A stretch of DNA of 64,000 nt from Bradyrhizobium sp. CCBAU 51627 (GTDB lineage Bacteria > Pseudomonadota > Alphaproteobacteria > Rhizobiales > Xanthobacteraceae), in assembly GCF_028128765.1 (NCBI RefSeq), contig NZ_LBJG01000093.1, positions 186,001 through 250,000 on the forward strand, given 5' to 3'. Each line of letters starts with the position of its first letter. Positions within the stretch are counted from its first letter, which is position 1. Made by a program: the position numbers and the translations under genes. The notes under the pieces were generated by a model, which saw only the letters and a list, made by a program, of their open reading frames with translations, was not told the DNA's origin and made no database searches. Positions 8,928 through 16,958 of this stretch are shown here, in pieces.

Positions 8928-9578
8928 CTACAGCTCCCGCGCCACTCCGGGCAGCGCCGGCACGAAGCGGACCTCGACAAGTTCCTTGCGTTCGATGCCG
9001 GCTTCGGTCCGGCTGAGGCGGGTCAGCGTCTGCACGCCCTGATGCGGGCCGACAGGCGCGATCAGGATGCCGCCGATTTCCAGCCGCTCGATCAGGTTCT
9101 CAGGAATCTGCTCTACCGCGGCGGTCACAATGATGCGGTCGAACGAGCCGATATTCGGCGGTAAATTGAGGCCGTCGCCGAGCATTACCTCGACATTGTG
9201 ACAATCCAGCTTTTCAAGCCTGGCGCGTGCGTCATCAGCCAGCTTGCGGTACCGCTCGACCGTCAGCACCTGCCCCGCGAGCCGCGACAGCACGGCGGCC
9301 TGATAGCCGGAGCCAGTCCCGATCTCGAGCACACGGTGCTGCTTCTGGAGCTGGAGCTGCTCGGTCATGTAAGCGACGACGAAGGGCTGACTGATGGTCT
9401 GCCCGCAGGCAATCGGCAGGGCGCTGTCGCGATAGGCGCCGTCGCGATCGGAGGCCTCGACGAACAGCTCGCGTGGCACCTCCTCCATGGTCCGCAACAC
9501 GGTCTGGTCGCTGATGCCACGACGCCTCAGCGTGAGCTGAAACATCATCTTTTCGGGCGGTGGCTGGTTGGAGATCAT
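8928..9578 (-). CDS. pcm: protein-L-isoaspartate O-methyltransferase
   Basis: Repairs damaged (isoaspartyl) proteins with S-adenosylmethionine. The 216 residues carry the PCMT start 'VPRELFVEASDRDGAYRDSALPI', 'CGQTISQPFVVAYMTEQL', the SAM-binding motif 'VLEIGTGSGYQAAVLSRLAG' and 'DRIIVTAAVEQIPENLIERL'. Length is normal. It lies upstream of the nlpD-like gene, 109 bp apart, and in the same orientation as surE; a receiver gene on the opposite strand separates pcm and surE. Confidence 0.93.
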   Translation of the reverse strand: MISNQPPPEKMMFQLTLRRRGISDQTVLRTMEEVPRELFVEASDRDGAYRDSALPIACGQTISQPFVVAYMTEQLQLQKQHRVLEIGTGSGYQAAVLSRLAGQVLTVERYRKLADDARARLEKLDCHNVEVMLGDGLNLPPNIGSFDRIIVTAAVEQIPENLIERLEIGGILIAPVGPHQGVQTLTRLSRTEAGIERKELVEVRFVPALPGVAREL

Positions 9579-9815
9579 CGCTGCTTACGTTGTCTCGTCC
9601 GGGGAGGAGCGACGGCTTCAGCGCCAATGCCCAACCCGGAATCTTGTTCCTGTTCAGGAACCCATGATAACCTCTTGGCTCGGCATTTGACCACAAATCG
9701 GCTTGCGGCGGAGCAGCCACTGAAGCCTTTTCAAGCGTCAGCTGGGCGAAACGCGCATTGCTTCGATTCGTGTTATCTGCGAACCTTTTTCGGAATGGGC
9801 AAGGACTCAACGACA

Positions 9816-10187
9816 ATGACCGCGACAGGGCTCTCCGGCCGCTCTGTATTCCTCGTCGAGGACGAGGTGATGATCCGAATGATGGTTGCGGATATGCTGG
9901 AAGAGCTTGGTTACAAGGTCGCGGCCGAAGCGGGAGACATCACCGAGGCAATGCGGCTCGCCCAGGCCACCGAGTTCGACATCGCCATTCTCGACGTCAA
10001 CGTCAATGGCAAGGTCATCTCCCCGGTCGCCGACGTCATCCAGGCCAAGGGCTGCCCCTTTATCTTCGCGACCGGCTACGGCTCGTCGGGCCTGCCCGAG
10101 CAATATCGTGACCGGCCCGCCCTTCAGAAGCCGTTTCAGCTCGACGCACTCGGCAAGACCATCGAAGCCGCGCTTCGCAGCGAGTAG
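9816..10187 (+). CDS. single-domain response regulator (receiver only)
   Basis: A 123-residue CheY-like receiver with no output domain. It shows the acidic pair 'VFLVEDEVMIR', phospho-acceptor Asp in 'FDIAILDVNVNG', Thr in 'FIFATGYGSSG' and the Lys of 'RPALQKPF'. The 'ATGYG' and 'QKPF' forms are typical of rhizobial receivers linked to HWE/PAS kinases. ATG 9816 is preferred because AAGGA lies 10 bases upstream; an ATG at 9795 is also possible. It is on the strand opposite to the flanking pcm and surE genes and ends 3 bp from the surE stop, so it looks like an insertion into the surE-pcm pair. Confidence 0.88.
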   Translation: MTATGLSGRSVFLVEDEVMIRMMVADMLEELGYKVAAEAGDITEAMRLAQATEFDIAILDVNVNGKVISPVADVIQAKGCPFIFATGYGSSGLPEQYRDRPALQKPFQLDALGKTIEAALRSE

Positions 10188-10190
10188 CTT

Positions 10191-10958
10191 CTACTTCAGC
10201 ATCGCGCTCAGCTCTTCGGAAAACGCTTCATTGGTGCGGTCGAGCCGGAGCGGCGTGACCGAAACGTAGCGCTCGCGCAGCGCTGCGAGATCGGTGCCGT
10301 CCGCCGGCGTATCCATCATCGCCGCGCGCTCGAAGCCGATCCAGAAATAAGGATTGTTGCGCCCGTCCCTGCGTTCGTCGATCCGCAAGAAGCCGAGATT
10401 GCGCTTGCCCTGCCGCGTCACGCGAATGCCGAGCACGTCCTCCGGCATGCAGGACGGGAAATTGACGTTGATGACGGTGTCCTTCGGGACGCCGGCCTTG
10501 ATCACCTTGCGCAAGATGTCGGGGCCGAACTTGCGCGCAGTGTCCCACGGCGGCCGCTCGCGGGTCTCGACGCTGAATTCCTGCGACAGCGCGAATGACG
10601 GGATGCCCAGAATGGTGCCTTCGAGCGCGCCGGCGATGGTGCCGGAATAGACCACGTCCTCGGCGACGTTGCGGCCCTTGTTGACGCCGGAGAGCACGAC
10701 ATCCGGAAGCTTGGCACCGAGGATATGGCGCGCGCCCATGATCACGCAGTCGGTCGGCGTGCCGCGCACCGCGAAGTGCCGTGGCCCGACTTCGCGCAGA
10801 CGCAGTGGATCGTTCAACGACAGCGAATGAGACACGCCGGACTGATCGAGCTCGGGCGCCACCACCCACACATCGTCGGACAGCGCCCGTGCGATCTCCT
10901 CCACGACCTTGAGGCCGGGGGCGTGGATGCCGTCGTCATTGGTGCAGAGAATGCGCAT
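10191..10958 (-). CDS. surE: 5'/3'-nucleotidase SurE
   Basis: Metal-dependent nucleoside monophosphate phosphatase of stationary-phase survival. 'MRILCTNDDGIHAPGL' holds the metal-binding Asp-Asp pair at residues 8-9, followed by 'GVSHSLSLNDPLRLRE' and 'VLSGVNKGRNVAEDVVYSGT'. Length 255 residues is normal. The start at 10958 (MRILC) is chosen over an upstream in-frame ATG at 10970. It belongs to the serS-to-nlpD minus-strand block. Confidence 0.94.
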   Translation of the reverse strand: MRILCTNDDGIHAPGLKVVEEIARALSDDVWVVAPELDQSGVSHSLSLNDPLRLREVGPRHFAVRGTPTDCVIMGARHILGAKLPDVVLSGVNKGRNVAEDVVYSGTIAGALEGTILGIPSFALSQEFSVETRERPPWDTARKFGPDILRKVIKAGVPKDTVINVNFPSCMPEDVLGIRVTRQGKRNLGFLRIDERRDGRNNPYFWIGFERAAMMDTPADGTDLAALRERYVSVTPLRLDRTNEAFSEELSAMLK

Positions 10959-11090
10959 GCCGGTGGTCAATTCCTGAAGTGAGGTCAGGCCGTCTTATCC
11001 GGCTGGCACCGATCAGGCAAACCGGCTTCGACGCAGATCTCACCCGCGATCCTCGTTCATGCCGCAACGCAACAATTCATCCCACTCGAT

Positions 11091-11453
11091 TTACCGGCGG
11101 ACGCGCCATTGCGGCAGGAATCGCGCGAGCCGCCCCTCCGTACGCAGCTTCATCGCCGGCCCGACCGGGCTGACGGCGGGTGCGTCGATCACTCCAGGCG
11201 CCTCCAGATGCGCAACGATCGGGTCCAGCGCGGACGCTTGTGGAAAGCGTTCGCGTGCAACCGCCAGCGCCTTGTCGAAATCCGCGGCATTCACACCCGG
11301 CTTGGCCCGCCGACTCTGCATGAGATCGTCGTCCCAGAGTCGGGAGGCCTCGATGTCCAGCACGCCACGCAGGCGCTGATCCACGGCCTGAATGCCGGCA
11401 CCCGTCACCGCCCATTGTCTGCCGATCCAGAAGATGTCGCGGTGCAGGGCCAT
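11091..11453 (-). CDS. conserved hypothetical protein
   Basis: A 120-residue protein with no recognised domain. It begins 'MALHRDIFWIGRQWAVTGAG' and is rich in Arg, Ala and Pro; no signal peptide or membrane segment. The section 'QAVDQRLRGVLDIEASRLWD' reads as amphipathic helix, so it is probably a cytosolic small protein. It sits between serS and surE in the same direction, and overlapping frames on both strands look less protein-like. Taken as real on orientation and composition. Confidence 0.6.
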   Translation of the reverse strand: MALHRDIFWIGRQWAVTGAGIQAVDQRLRGVLDIEASRLWDDDLMQSRRAKPGVNAADFDKALAVARERFPQASALDPIVAHLEAPGVIDAPAVSPVGPAMKLRTEGRLARFLPQWRVRR

Positions 11454-11545
11454 GAACGTGGGTCAGCGTTATCGGAGGTCGGCAGGATAGTCAGCCATCC
11501 GATCTTCGCAACCAAACGTTTTGACGTTCAGGCCGGCTACCCGCC

Positions 11546-12877
11546 CTACTCGCGGGCAATCACCTTCAACCCGCCCATATAGGGCTGAAGCACCGTCGGG
11601 ACGGCGATCGAACCATTCTCCTGCTGATAGGTCTCCATCACGGCGATCAGCGCGCGGCCGACCGCCGTACCGGAACCGTTCAGCGTGTGCACGAAACGTG
11701 GCTTGCCGTCCGGGCCGCGCGAGCGCGCATCCATGCGCCGCGCCTGGAAGTCGCCGCAGACCGAGCAGCTCGAGATCTCGCGGAACATGCCATCGTCGCC
11801 CTGTCCAGGCATCCACACCTCGATGTCATAGGTTTTTTGCGACGAGAAACCCATGTCTCCTGCACAGAGCGTCATCACGCGATAATGCAGGTCGAGCTTT
11901 TGCAGCACCTGCTCGGCGCAGGACAGCATCCGCTCCAGTTCGTCCTTGCTCGCTTCCGGCGTCGTGATCGAGACCAGCTCGACCTTGGTGAACTGGTGCT
12001 GGCGGATCATGCCGCGGGTATCGCGTCCGGCCGCGCCCGCCTCGGCGCGGAAGCACGGCGTCAGTGCGGTCAACCGCATCGGCAGCTGCTTCTCGTCGAG
12101 GATGGATTCGCGCGCGAGGTTGGTGAGCGACACCTCAGCCGTCGGGATCAGGCCGAGGCGCTCGGTCTTCAGACGCTCATGATCCGGCTCGGCCAGCAGC
12201 TCGCCCTTGATCGCCCAGAACTGATCGTCCTCGAATTTCGGCAACTGCCCGGTGCCGAACATCACCTCGTTGCGCACGAGCAGCGGTGGGTTGATCTCGG
12301 TGTAGCCATGCTCGGTGGTGTGCAGATCGAGCATGAATTGGCCGATCGCGCGTTCGAGACGAGCGAGCCCCTTCTTCAGAACGACAAAGCGCGCACCGGA
12401 GAGCTTCGCCGCTGCCTCGAAATCCATGTAGCCGAGCGCCGTGCCGAGATCGTCGTGCAGCTTTGGCGCGAAGCCGTAATTGCGCCTGGCACCGAACACG
12501 TGGTGCTGGACATTGCCGTGCTCGTCGACACCATCGGGCACTTCATCGAACGGAATGTTCGGGATCGCGGACAGCTCTTTGGTGAGCTCCTCGTCGGCCG
12601 CTTTTGCAGCGGCCTCGAGCTCCGGCATCGTGGTCTTGAGCTCTGCGACCTCGGCCATCAGCTTGGCCGCGCGCGCCTCGTCCTTGGCCTTCTTGGCGTC
12701 GCCGATTTCCTTGGACGCCGCGTTGCGCCGTGCCTGCGCCTGCTCGGACGCCAGAATCGCCGCCCGCCGCTTCTCATCGATCGCGAGCAGCGAGGCCGAC
12801 AACGGCTTCAGGCCCCGCCTGGCAAGGCCGGCGTCGAAGGCTTGCGGATTGTCGCGGATCGATTTGATGTCGTGCAT
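11546..12877 (-). CDS. serS: seryl-tRNA synthetase
   Basis: Charges tRNA-Ser (and Sec tRNA where present). The 443 residues start 'MHDIKSIRDNPQAFDAGL', followed by the long coiled-coil arm (about 30-110), then the class II catalytic core with motif 2 'LTPCFRAEAGAAGRDTRGMI' and motif 3 'NGSGTAVGRALIAVMETYQ'. Full length, no anomalies. The upstream 200 bp to tatC hold a REP-like inverted repeat. Confidence 0.97.
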   Translation of the reverse strand: MHDIKSIRDNPQAFDAGLARRGLKPLSASLLAIDEKRRAAILASEQAQARRNAASKEIGDAKKAKDEARAAKLMAEVAELKTTMPELEAAAKAADEELTKELSAIPNIPFDEVPDGVDEHGNVQHHVFGARRNYGFAPKLHDDLGTALGYMDFEAAAKLSGARFVVLKKGLARLERAIGQFMLDLHTTEHGYTEINPPLLVRNEVMFGTGQLPKFEDDQFWAIKGELLAEPDHERLKTERLGLIPTAEVSLTNLARESILDEKQLPMRLTALTPCFRAEAGAAGRDTRGMIRQHQFTKVELVSITTPEASKDELERMLSCAEQVLQKLDLHYRVMTLCAGDMGFSSQKTYDIEVWMPGQGDDGMFREISSCSVCGDFQARRMDARSRGPDGKPRFVHTLNGSGTAVGRALIAVMETYQQENGSIAVPTVLQPYMGGLKVIARE

Positions 12878-12956
12878 GGCGGAGGTCCTGGATCAGCGCG
12901 TGAACATACAGCGACGATTGCTGTAGGTTTACATCAGCGCGTCTCCTAGCACGGCT

Positions 12957-13056
12957 GTCATCGTCCGCGAAGGCGGATGATCCAGTATTCCAGAGACGGG
13001 CGTGATTGTTCGAGGGGCCGCGGCGTACTGGATTCCCCGCCTGCGCGAGGAATGAC
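12957..13056. repeat. REP-like inverted repeat between serS and tatC
   Basis: Two about 31-base arms in inverted orientation: the left arm begins GTCATCGTCCGCGAAGGCGG and the right arm reads, on the other strand, GTCATTCCTCGCGCAGGCGG, both ending in ATCCAGTA-type sequence. The imperfect arms and the 'GTCATTCC...ATCCAG' ends are those of the palindromic intergenic repeats common in Bradyrhizobium. It lies in the 197-bp gap after tatC, where it may end transcription. Confidence 0.7.
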
Positions 13057-13074
13057 AGTGGAGGTCGGAGCGCC

Positions 13075-13887
13075 CTACTCCGCCGGATTGGCCGGCGTCG
13101 ACACGTCTGTGCCGCTCGCCTGCGACGAAGCCGCCGCCTTCTTCTCCACCATCGTCACCGCGATGATCGAACCCTCGTAGAGCGCAAGCAGGGGAATCGC
13201 GAGCGAGCACTGGCTAAGGATATCAGGCGGCGTCAGGACGGCTGCGATAATGAACGCGAGCACGATGAAATAGCGGCGCTTCTCGCGCAGCATCTTCGAG
13301 GTGATGATGCCGACCCGCCCCAGCAGCGTCAGGATCACCGGAAGCTGGAAGGCGATGCCGAAGGCAAAAATCAGCGACATCATCAGCGACAGATATTCGC
13401 CGACCTTGGGCAGGAGCTGGATCTGCGCGGTCTCGTCGCCGCCCATCTGCTGCATGCCAAGCGAGAAGCGCACCAGCATCGGCAGCACGACAAAGTAGAC
13501 CAGCATCGCACCGAGCACGAAGAAGAACGGGGTCGCGATCAGATACGGCAGGAACGCCTGCTTCTCATGCTTGTAGAGGCCCGGCGCGACGAACTTGTAG
13601 ATCTGCGTCGCGACAATTGGGAATGAGATGAAGCCGGCACCGAACAGTGCGAGCTTCAACTGCGTGATGAAATATTCCAGCAGCGCCGTGTAGATGAATT
13701 TCGAGTTCTCAGCGCCCGCGACCCACACGAACGGCCAGACCAGCACGTTGTAGATCTGCTTGGCGAAGAAGAAACAAAAGATGAAGGCCACGCCGAAGCC
13801 GAGCAGCGCCTTGATCAGCCGCGAGCGCAGCTCGATCAGATGGTCCATCAGCGGGGCTTTGCTGGCCTCGATATCGGCGTCGCTCAT
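13075..13887 (-). CDS. tatC: Sec-independent translocase subunit TatC
   Basis: Core receptor of the twin-arginine translocase. The 270-residue protein has the N-terminal signature 'APLMDHLIELRSRLIKALL' and six transmembrane helices, including 'IYKFVAPGLYKHEKQAFLPY' with the conserved Pro and Glu that contact signal peptides. Its ATG overlaps the tatB stop by 4 bp (13884-13887). The C terminus is Ala/Ser/Thr rich and variable, as usual. Confidence 0.96.
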   Translation of the reverse strand: MSDADIEASKAPLMDHLIELRSRLIKALLGFGVAFIFCFFFAKQIYNVLVWPFVWVAGAENSKFIYTALLEYFITQLKLALFGAGFISFPIVATQIYKFVAPGLYKHEKQAFLPYLIATPFFFVLGAMLVYFVVLPMLVRFSLGMQQMGGDETAQIQLLPKVGEYLSLMMSLIFAFGIAFQLPVILTLLGRVGIITSKMLREKRRYFIVLAFIIAAVLTPPDILSQCSLAIPLLALYEGSIIAVTMVEKKAAASSQASGTDVSTPANPAE

Positions 13888-14387
13888 GACGCTTTGGCGT
13901 CCTTGATCGCATCGGATGGCGCAGTGTCCTGCGCCACCGGTGTGTGCTCGACCTCACGAGTGATGGCGAGCGGCTCGTTCACAGCGGAATGTGCTTCCGC
14001 TTCCACGAAGGTTTCAGCTGTTGGGGCTTCAGGCGTGGTCGGAGTTGCTGACGGTTCGACAGCAGTCGTCGTGGGCGTCTCTGCCGGCTTGTCGAGCGCA
14101 TCGATGCGTAGCGCGTCGCTGACATCCTTCTGCAGCGAGGTCATCAGACCGCCGCCGGTGAAACCGGAGGCGGCTTCCTTGACCTCGTCAAAGCTCTTCT
14201 TGAGGTCGGCCATCTCGGCCTCGCGCATCGCTTCCTGGAACTGGCCCTGGAATTCGGCGGCCATCTTGCGGGCCTTGCCCATCCATTGCCCGACCATGCG
14301 CAGCACGCCCGGCAGCTCTTTCGGGCCAATGGCGACCAGCGCCACGACCCCGATCAAAACCAGCTCACTCCATCCGATGTCGAACAT
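13884..14387 (-). CDS. tatB: Sec-independent translocase subunit TatB
   Basis: Forms the substrate-binding complex with TatC. The 167 residues start 'MFDIGWSELVLIGVVALVAI' with the conserved Glu and the 'GPKELPGVLRMVGQWMGKAR' hinge and amphipathic helix, then a low-complexity acidic, Thr/Pro/Ala-rich tail. Gene order tatA-tatB-tatC on the minus strand with a 4-bp overlap to tatC shows one operon. Confidence 0.95.
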   Translation of the reverse strand: MFDIGWSELVLIGVVALVAIGPKELPGVLRMVGQWMGKARKMAAEFQGQFQEAMREAEMADLKKSFDEVKEAASGFTGGGLMTSLQKDVSDALRIDALDKPAETPTTTAVEPSATPTTPEAPTAETFVEAEAHSAVNEPLAITREVEHTPVAQDTAPSDAIKDAKAS

Positions 14388-14474
14388 GACGTCTTCCGTT
14401 CACGCGAAGCCACCATCGGCCCAACCCTCACGCGCAGGATCGGGTCGGCTTCCGGCGTTTCGCGTGCTCCTGGC

Positions 14475-14708
14475 TCAGACGGCCTTACTGCCGACGTCGG
14501 ATCGCGCAGCAGTCGGCGCCGCATTATGCTCGATGGACTTCGAGGGCTCCTGCTTCTCGGCAGGCTTGTCGTCGTCCTGCATGCCCTTCTTGAAGGCCTT
14601 GATGCCCTGAGCCACGTCGCCCATCAGATCCGAAATCTTGCCGCGGCCGAACAGCAGCAGGACCACTGCGATCACCAAGATCCAGTGCCAAATGCTAAGT
14701 GAACCCAT
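14475..14708 (-). CDS. tatA: Sec-independent translocase subunit TatA
   Basis: Pore-forming subunit of the Tat system. The 77 residues have the short membrane helix 'MGSLSIWHWILVIAVVLLLF', the 'FGRGKISDLMGDVAQGIKAF' hinge and amphipathic helix, and a charged tail. Start chosen at ATG 14708 (MGSLSIWHW); an upstream in-frame ATG at 14723 would add five untypical residues. Followed after 87 bp by tatB. Confidence 0.95.
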   Translation of the reverse strand: MGSLSIWHWILVIAVVLLLFGRGKISDLMGDVAQGIKAFKKGMQDDDKPAEKQEPSKSIEHNAAPTAARSDVGSKAV

Positions 14709-14874
14709 CCTGCAACCCTCCAAACGCGCATGGCCGAGACCCGGCCGATCTTGACCGGAACGTAGGCTTGGCAGGCCTCAAAAACAAGGACCAAGGCAGC
14801 GCCAATTCGCTGTTGGCGCTACGTAATCTTCCTAGTGTTAACCGGTCGCAGGGGACCCGTAGAAGGCCGAAGGA

Positions 14875-15618
14875 TCACTCCTCGCTTCCACCCTCATCGC
14901 TGCCCTCCGGCGGCGTCTCGGGCTCGACCGCAGGCGCGAGCGCCAGGTCGAGCTCCTCGCCGGGTTCCAAGGGATCCTCGTCCTCACGGAGCGCCGGGTC
15001 ATCCGAGGGAGTCGGTACGCTGAAACCGGTCGGCAGGCGCGAATCGAGAAGGCCAGTGCCCTTCAGCTCCTCCAGCCCCGGCAGATCGCCAAGCTGCTCC
15101 AGGGTGAATTGCGACAGGAACTCCTCGGTGGTCCCGAAAGTCAATGGACGGCCGGGCGTCTTGCGGCGGCCCCGCGGCTTGATCCAACCGGTCTCCAGGA
15201 GCACGTCGAGCGTGCCCTTCGACGTCACGACGCCGCGGATCTCTTCGATCTCGGCGCGCGTCACCGGCTGGTGATAGGCGATGATCGCCAACACCTCGAT
15301 CGCCGCGCGCGACAGGCGCCGGGTCTCGTGGCTCTCACGCGTCATCAGCCAGGAGAGATCGCCGGCGGTGCGGAACGTCCATTTGTTGGCGACCCGCACG
15401 AGGTTGACGCCGCGCGCGGCATAGTCGGCCTGGAGCTGCTCGAGCGCAGCCTTTACGTCCACCCCCTCGGGCATGCGCTTGGCCAGCGTCGCGGTGTCCA
15501 GCGGTTCGCTCGAGGCGAACAGCAGCGCTTCCAGCAGCCGCAATTCTTCGGGACGTGCCTGGGATTCGTTCTCCATCGGCTCGGCCTCTTCTATCCGCAC
15601 TTCAGCCAGGCTTGCCAT
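14875..15618 (-). CDS. scpB: segregation and condensation protein B
   Basis: Winged-helix partner of ScpA in the SMC (condensin) complex. The 247 residues contain 'LRLLEALLFASSEPLDTATL' and 'SRAAIEVLAIIAYHQPVTRAEIEEIRG' motif parts typical of ScpB, with a long acidic C-terminal tail ending in Glu/Ser/Gly. ATG 15618 is chosen because AAGGAG lies 8 bases upstream; a GTG at 15639 is also open. It follows scpA, whose stop is 21 bp upstream. Confidence 0.93.
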   Translation of the reverse strand: MASLAEVRIEEAEPMENESQARPEELRLLEALLFASSEPLDTATLAKRMPEGVDVKAALEQLQADYAARGVNLVRVANKWTFRTAGDLSWLMTRESHETRRLSRAAIEVLAIIAYHQPVTRAEIEEIRGVVTSKGTLDVLLETGWIKPRGRRKTPGRPLTFGTTEEFLSQFTLEQLGDLPGLEELKGTGLLDSRLPTGFSVPTPSDDPALREDEDPLEPGEELDLALAPAVEPETPPEGSDEGGSEE

Positions 15619-15639
15619 GGCAGATTCTCCTTCTTGCAC

Positions 15640-16479
15640 TTAACCGACCGGCACATCGGGCGCAGGAGCTGCGTCCACGACCGGTTTCCCGCGCCCTTTG
15701 CGGAAATAAATGGGCGCAAACGCCTCTTTCTGGTTCAGCTCGAGCTGACCTTCACGCACGAGCTCGAGCGCAGCGGCGAAGCTCGAGGCGAACACCGTCG
15801 CGCGCTGCGTCGGATCGGCGACGTGACGGATCAGGAAATCGTCGAGCACGCCCCAATCGTCCTGTTCTGTGATGCTGCCGACCAGCCGTTCCAGCGTGGC
15901 GCGCGCCTCGGCGAGCGACCACACCGTGCGCTTCGCCAGATGCACGCTCGCCAGCACGCGCGACTGGCGCTGCGAAGCATAGGCCGTCAGCAAATCGTAC
16001 AGCGTCGCGGTGTATTTCGGATGCTTGATCTCGGCGATCTGCTCGGGCTCGCCGCGCGGGAAAATGTCGCGCAGCAATTGCTGCCGGTTCATCAGGCGGT
16101 TGGCGGCTTCGCGAATGGCTTCGAGACGGCGCAGACGGTTGGCGAGCGCGGTCGCCATTTCCTCGGCGCTCGGCCCCTCCGCACTCGGCGGTTCCGGCAG
16201 CAGCAGGCGGGACTTCAGGAACGCGAGCCAGGCCGCCATCACGAGATAATCGGCAGCAAGCTCCAGGCGGATCTTTCGCGCAGCTTCGATGAAGTGGAGA
16301 TACTGATCGGCCAGCGCCAGAATCGAGATCTTGGCGAGGTCGACCTTCTGCTGCCGCGCCAACGCGAGCAGCAGGTCGAGCGGGCCCTCATAGCCCTCGA
16401 CGTCGACCACCAACGCCGGCTCGCCCTCGGCGAGCTCTGCAGGCCGCCCGGTCTCAAACGATAAAATTTCTGCAGTCAT
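15640..16479 (-). CDS. scpA: segregation and condensation protein A
   Basis: Kleisin of the SMC-ScpAB condensin. The 279 residues carry the N-terminal signature 'YEGPLDLLLALARQQKVDLA', 'ISILALADQYLHFIEAA' and the C-terminal winged-helix region after 'RATVFASSFAAALELVREGQ'. ATG 16479 is chosen; upstream open codons come from the degenerate nagZ frame. The start overlaps the last 4 bp of the nagZ remnant (16476-16479), the remains of a translationally coupled arrangement. Confidence 0.94.
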   Translation of the reverse strand: MTAEILSFETGRPAELAEGEPALVVDVEGYEGPLDLLLALARQQKVDLAKISILALADQYLHFIEAARKIRLELAADYLVMAAWLAFLKSRLLLPEPPSAEGPSAEEMATALANRLRRLEAIREAANRLMNRQQLLRDIFPRGEPEQIAEIKHPKYTATLYDLLTAYASQRQSRVLASVHLAKRTVWSLAEARATLERLVGSITEQDDWGVLDDFLIRHVADPTQRATVFASSFAAALELVREGQLELNQKEAFAPIYFRKGRGKPVVDAAPAPDVPVG

Positions 16480-16913
16480 GCGGATGCCGTTGTTGCGGTC
16501 AATGCGTCCCATTGCGCATTGTCGTTGCTGTGACGCGGCGCGCCGGCCGCGAGCACGGCGCGATATGGTCCGCCAATGCGTCCTGCCAGCCCCTTCATCG
16601 GCACGTCATTACTCATTAACAAACCCTGGAACCCGATCGCGCTGCGAATCACCTGAGCAACCATTGTCGCAGATGTCGTCACCGGATGGACCGGGTCGGC
16701 GGCGCCATCCACGGGAATGCTGAGACCGGAGGAGTTGGCCGCAACCAGCTGTCGCGCAGCCAATTCCCCAGCAGGGACCATAACTTGGATCGGAATCTCG
16801 AAGCTAGGCCTGAAGGAAATGACGTCGCATCGGCATGCGGCACGGGCAAACGCCCGCCCAGCTGCGGTCAGTCCCGTTCCGGATACGCCGGTATTGAAAG
16901 CCCGCGTGCTCAT
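16476..16913 (-). pseudogene. nagZ: degenerate beta-N-acetylhexosaminidase (nagZ remnant), internally deleted
   Basis: The 145-codon frame keeps both ends of NagZ but not the middle. The N terminus 'MSTRAFNTGVSG' matches the usual MSTRAFITGVSG, and the later part 'TTSATMVAQVIRSAIGFQG' plus 'LLMSNDVPMKGLAG' matches the region around the catalytic nucleophile. In functional NagZ the latter reads SDD; here the first Asp is Asn. The lost part includes the DQEGGRVQR and HxPGHG motifs, and the family is about 340 residues. The position between the SPOR gene and scpA is the normal place for nagZ. The frame remains open despite the deletion. Loss would affect muropeptide recycling unless another NagZ exists. 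Confidence 0.8.
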
Positions 16914-16958
16914 AGGGCCGATTAACCCTGCCCCAGGAGGGGGTCAAGGAAACGGCCG

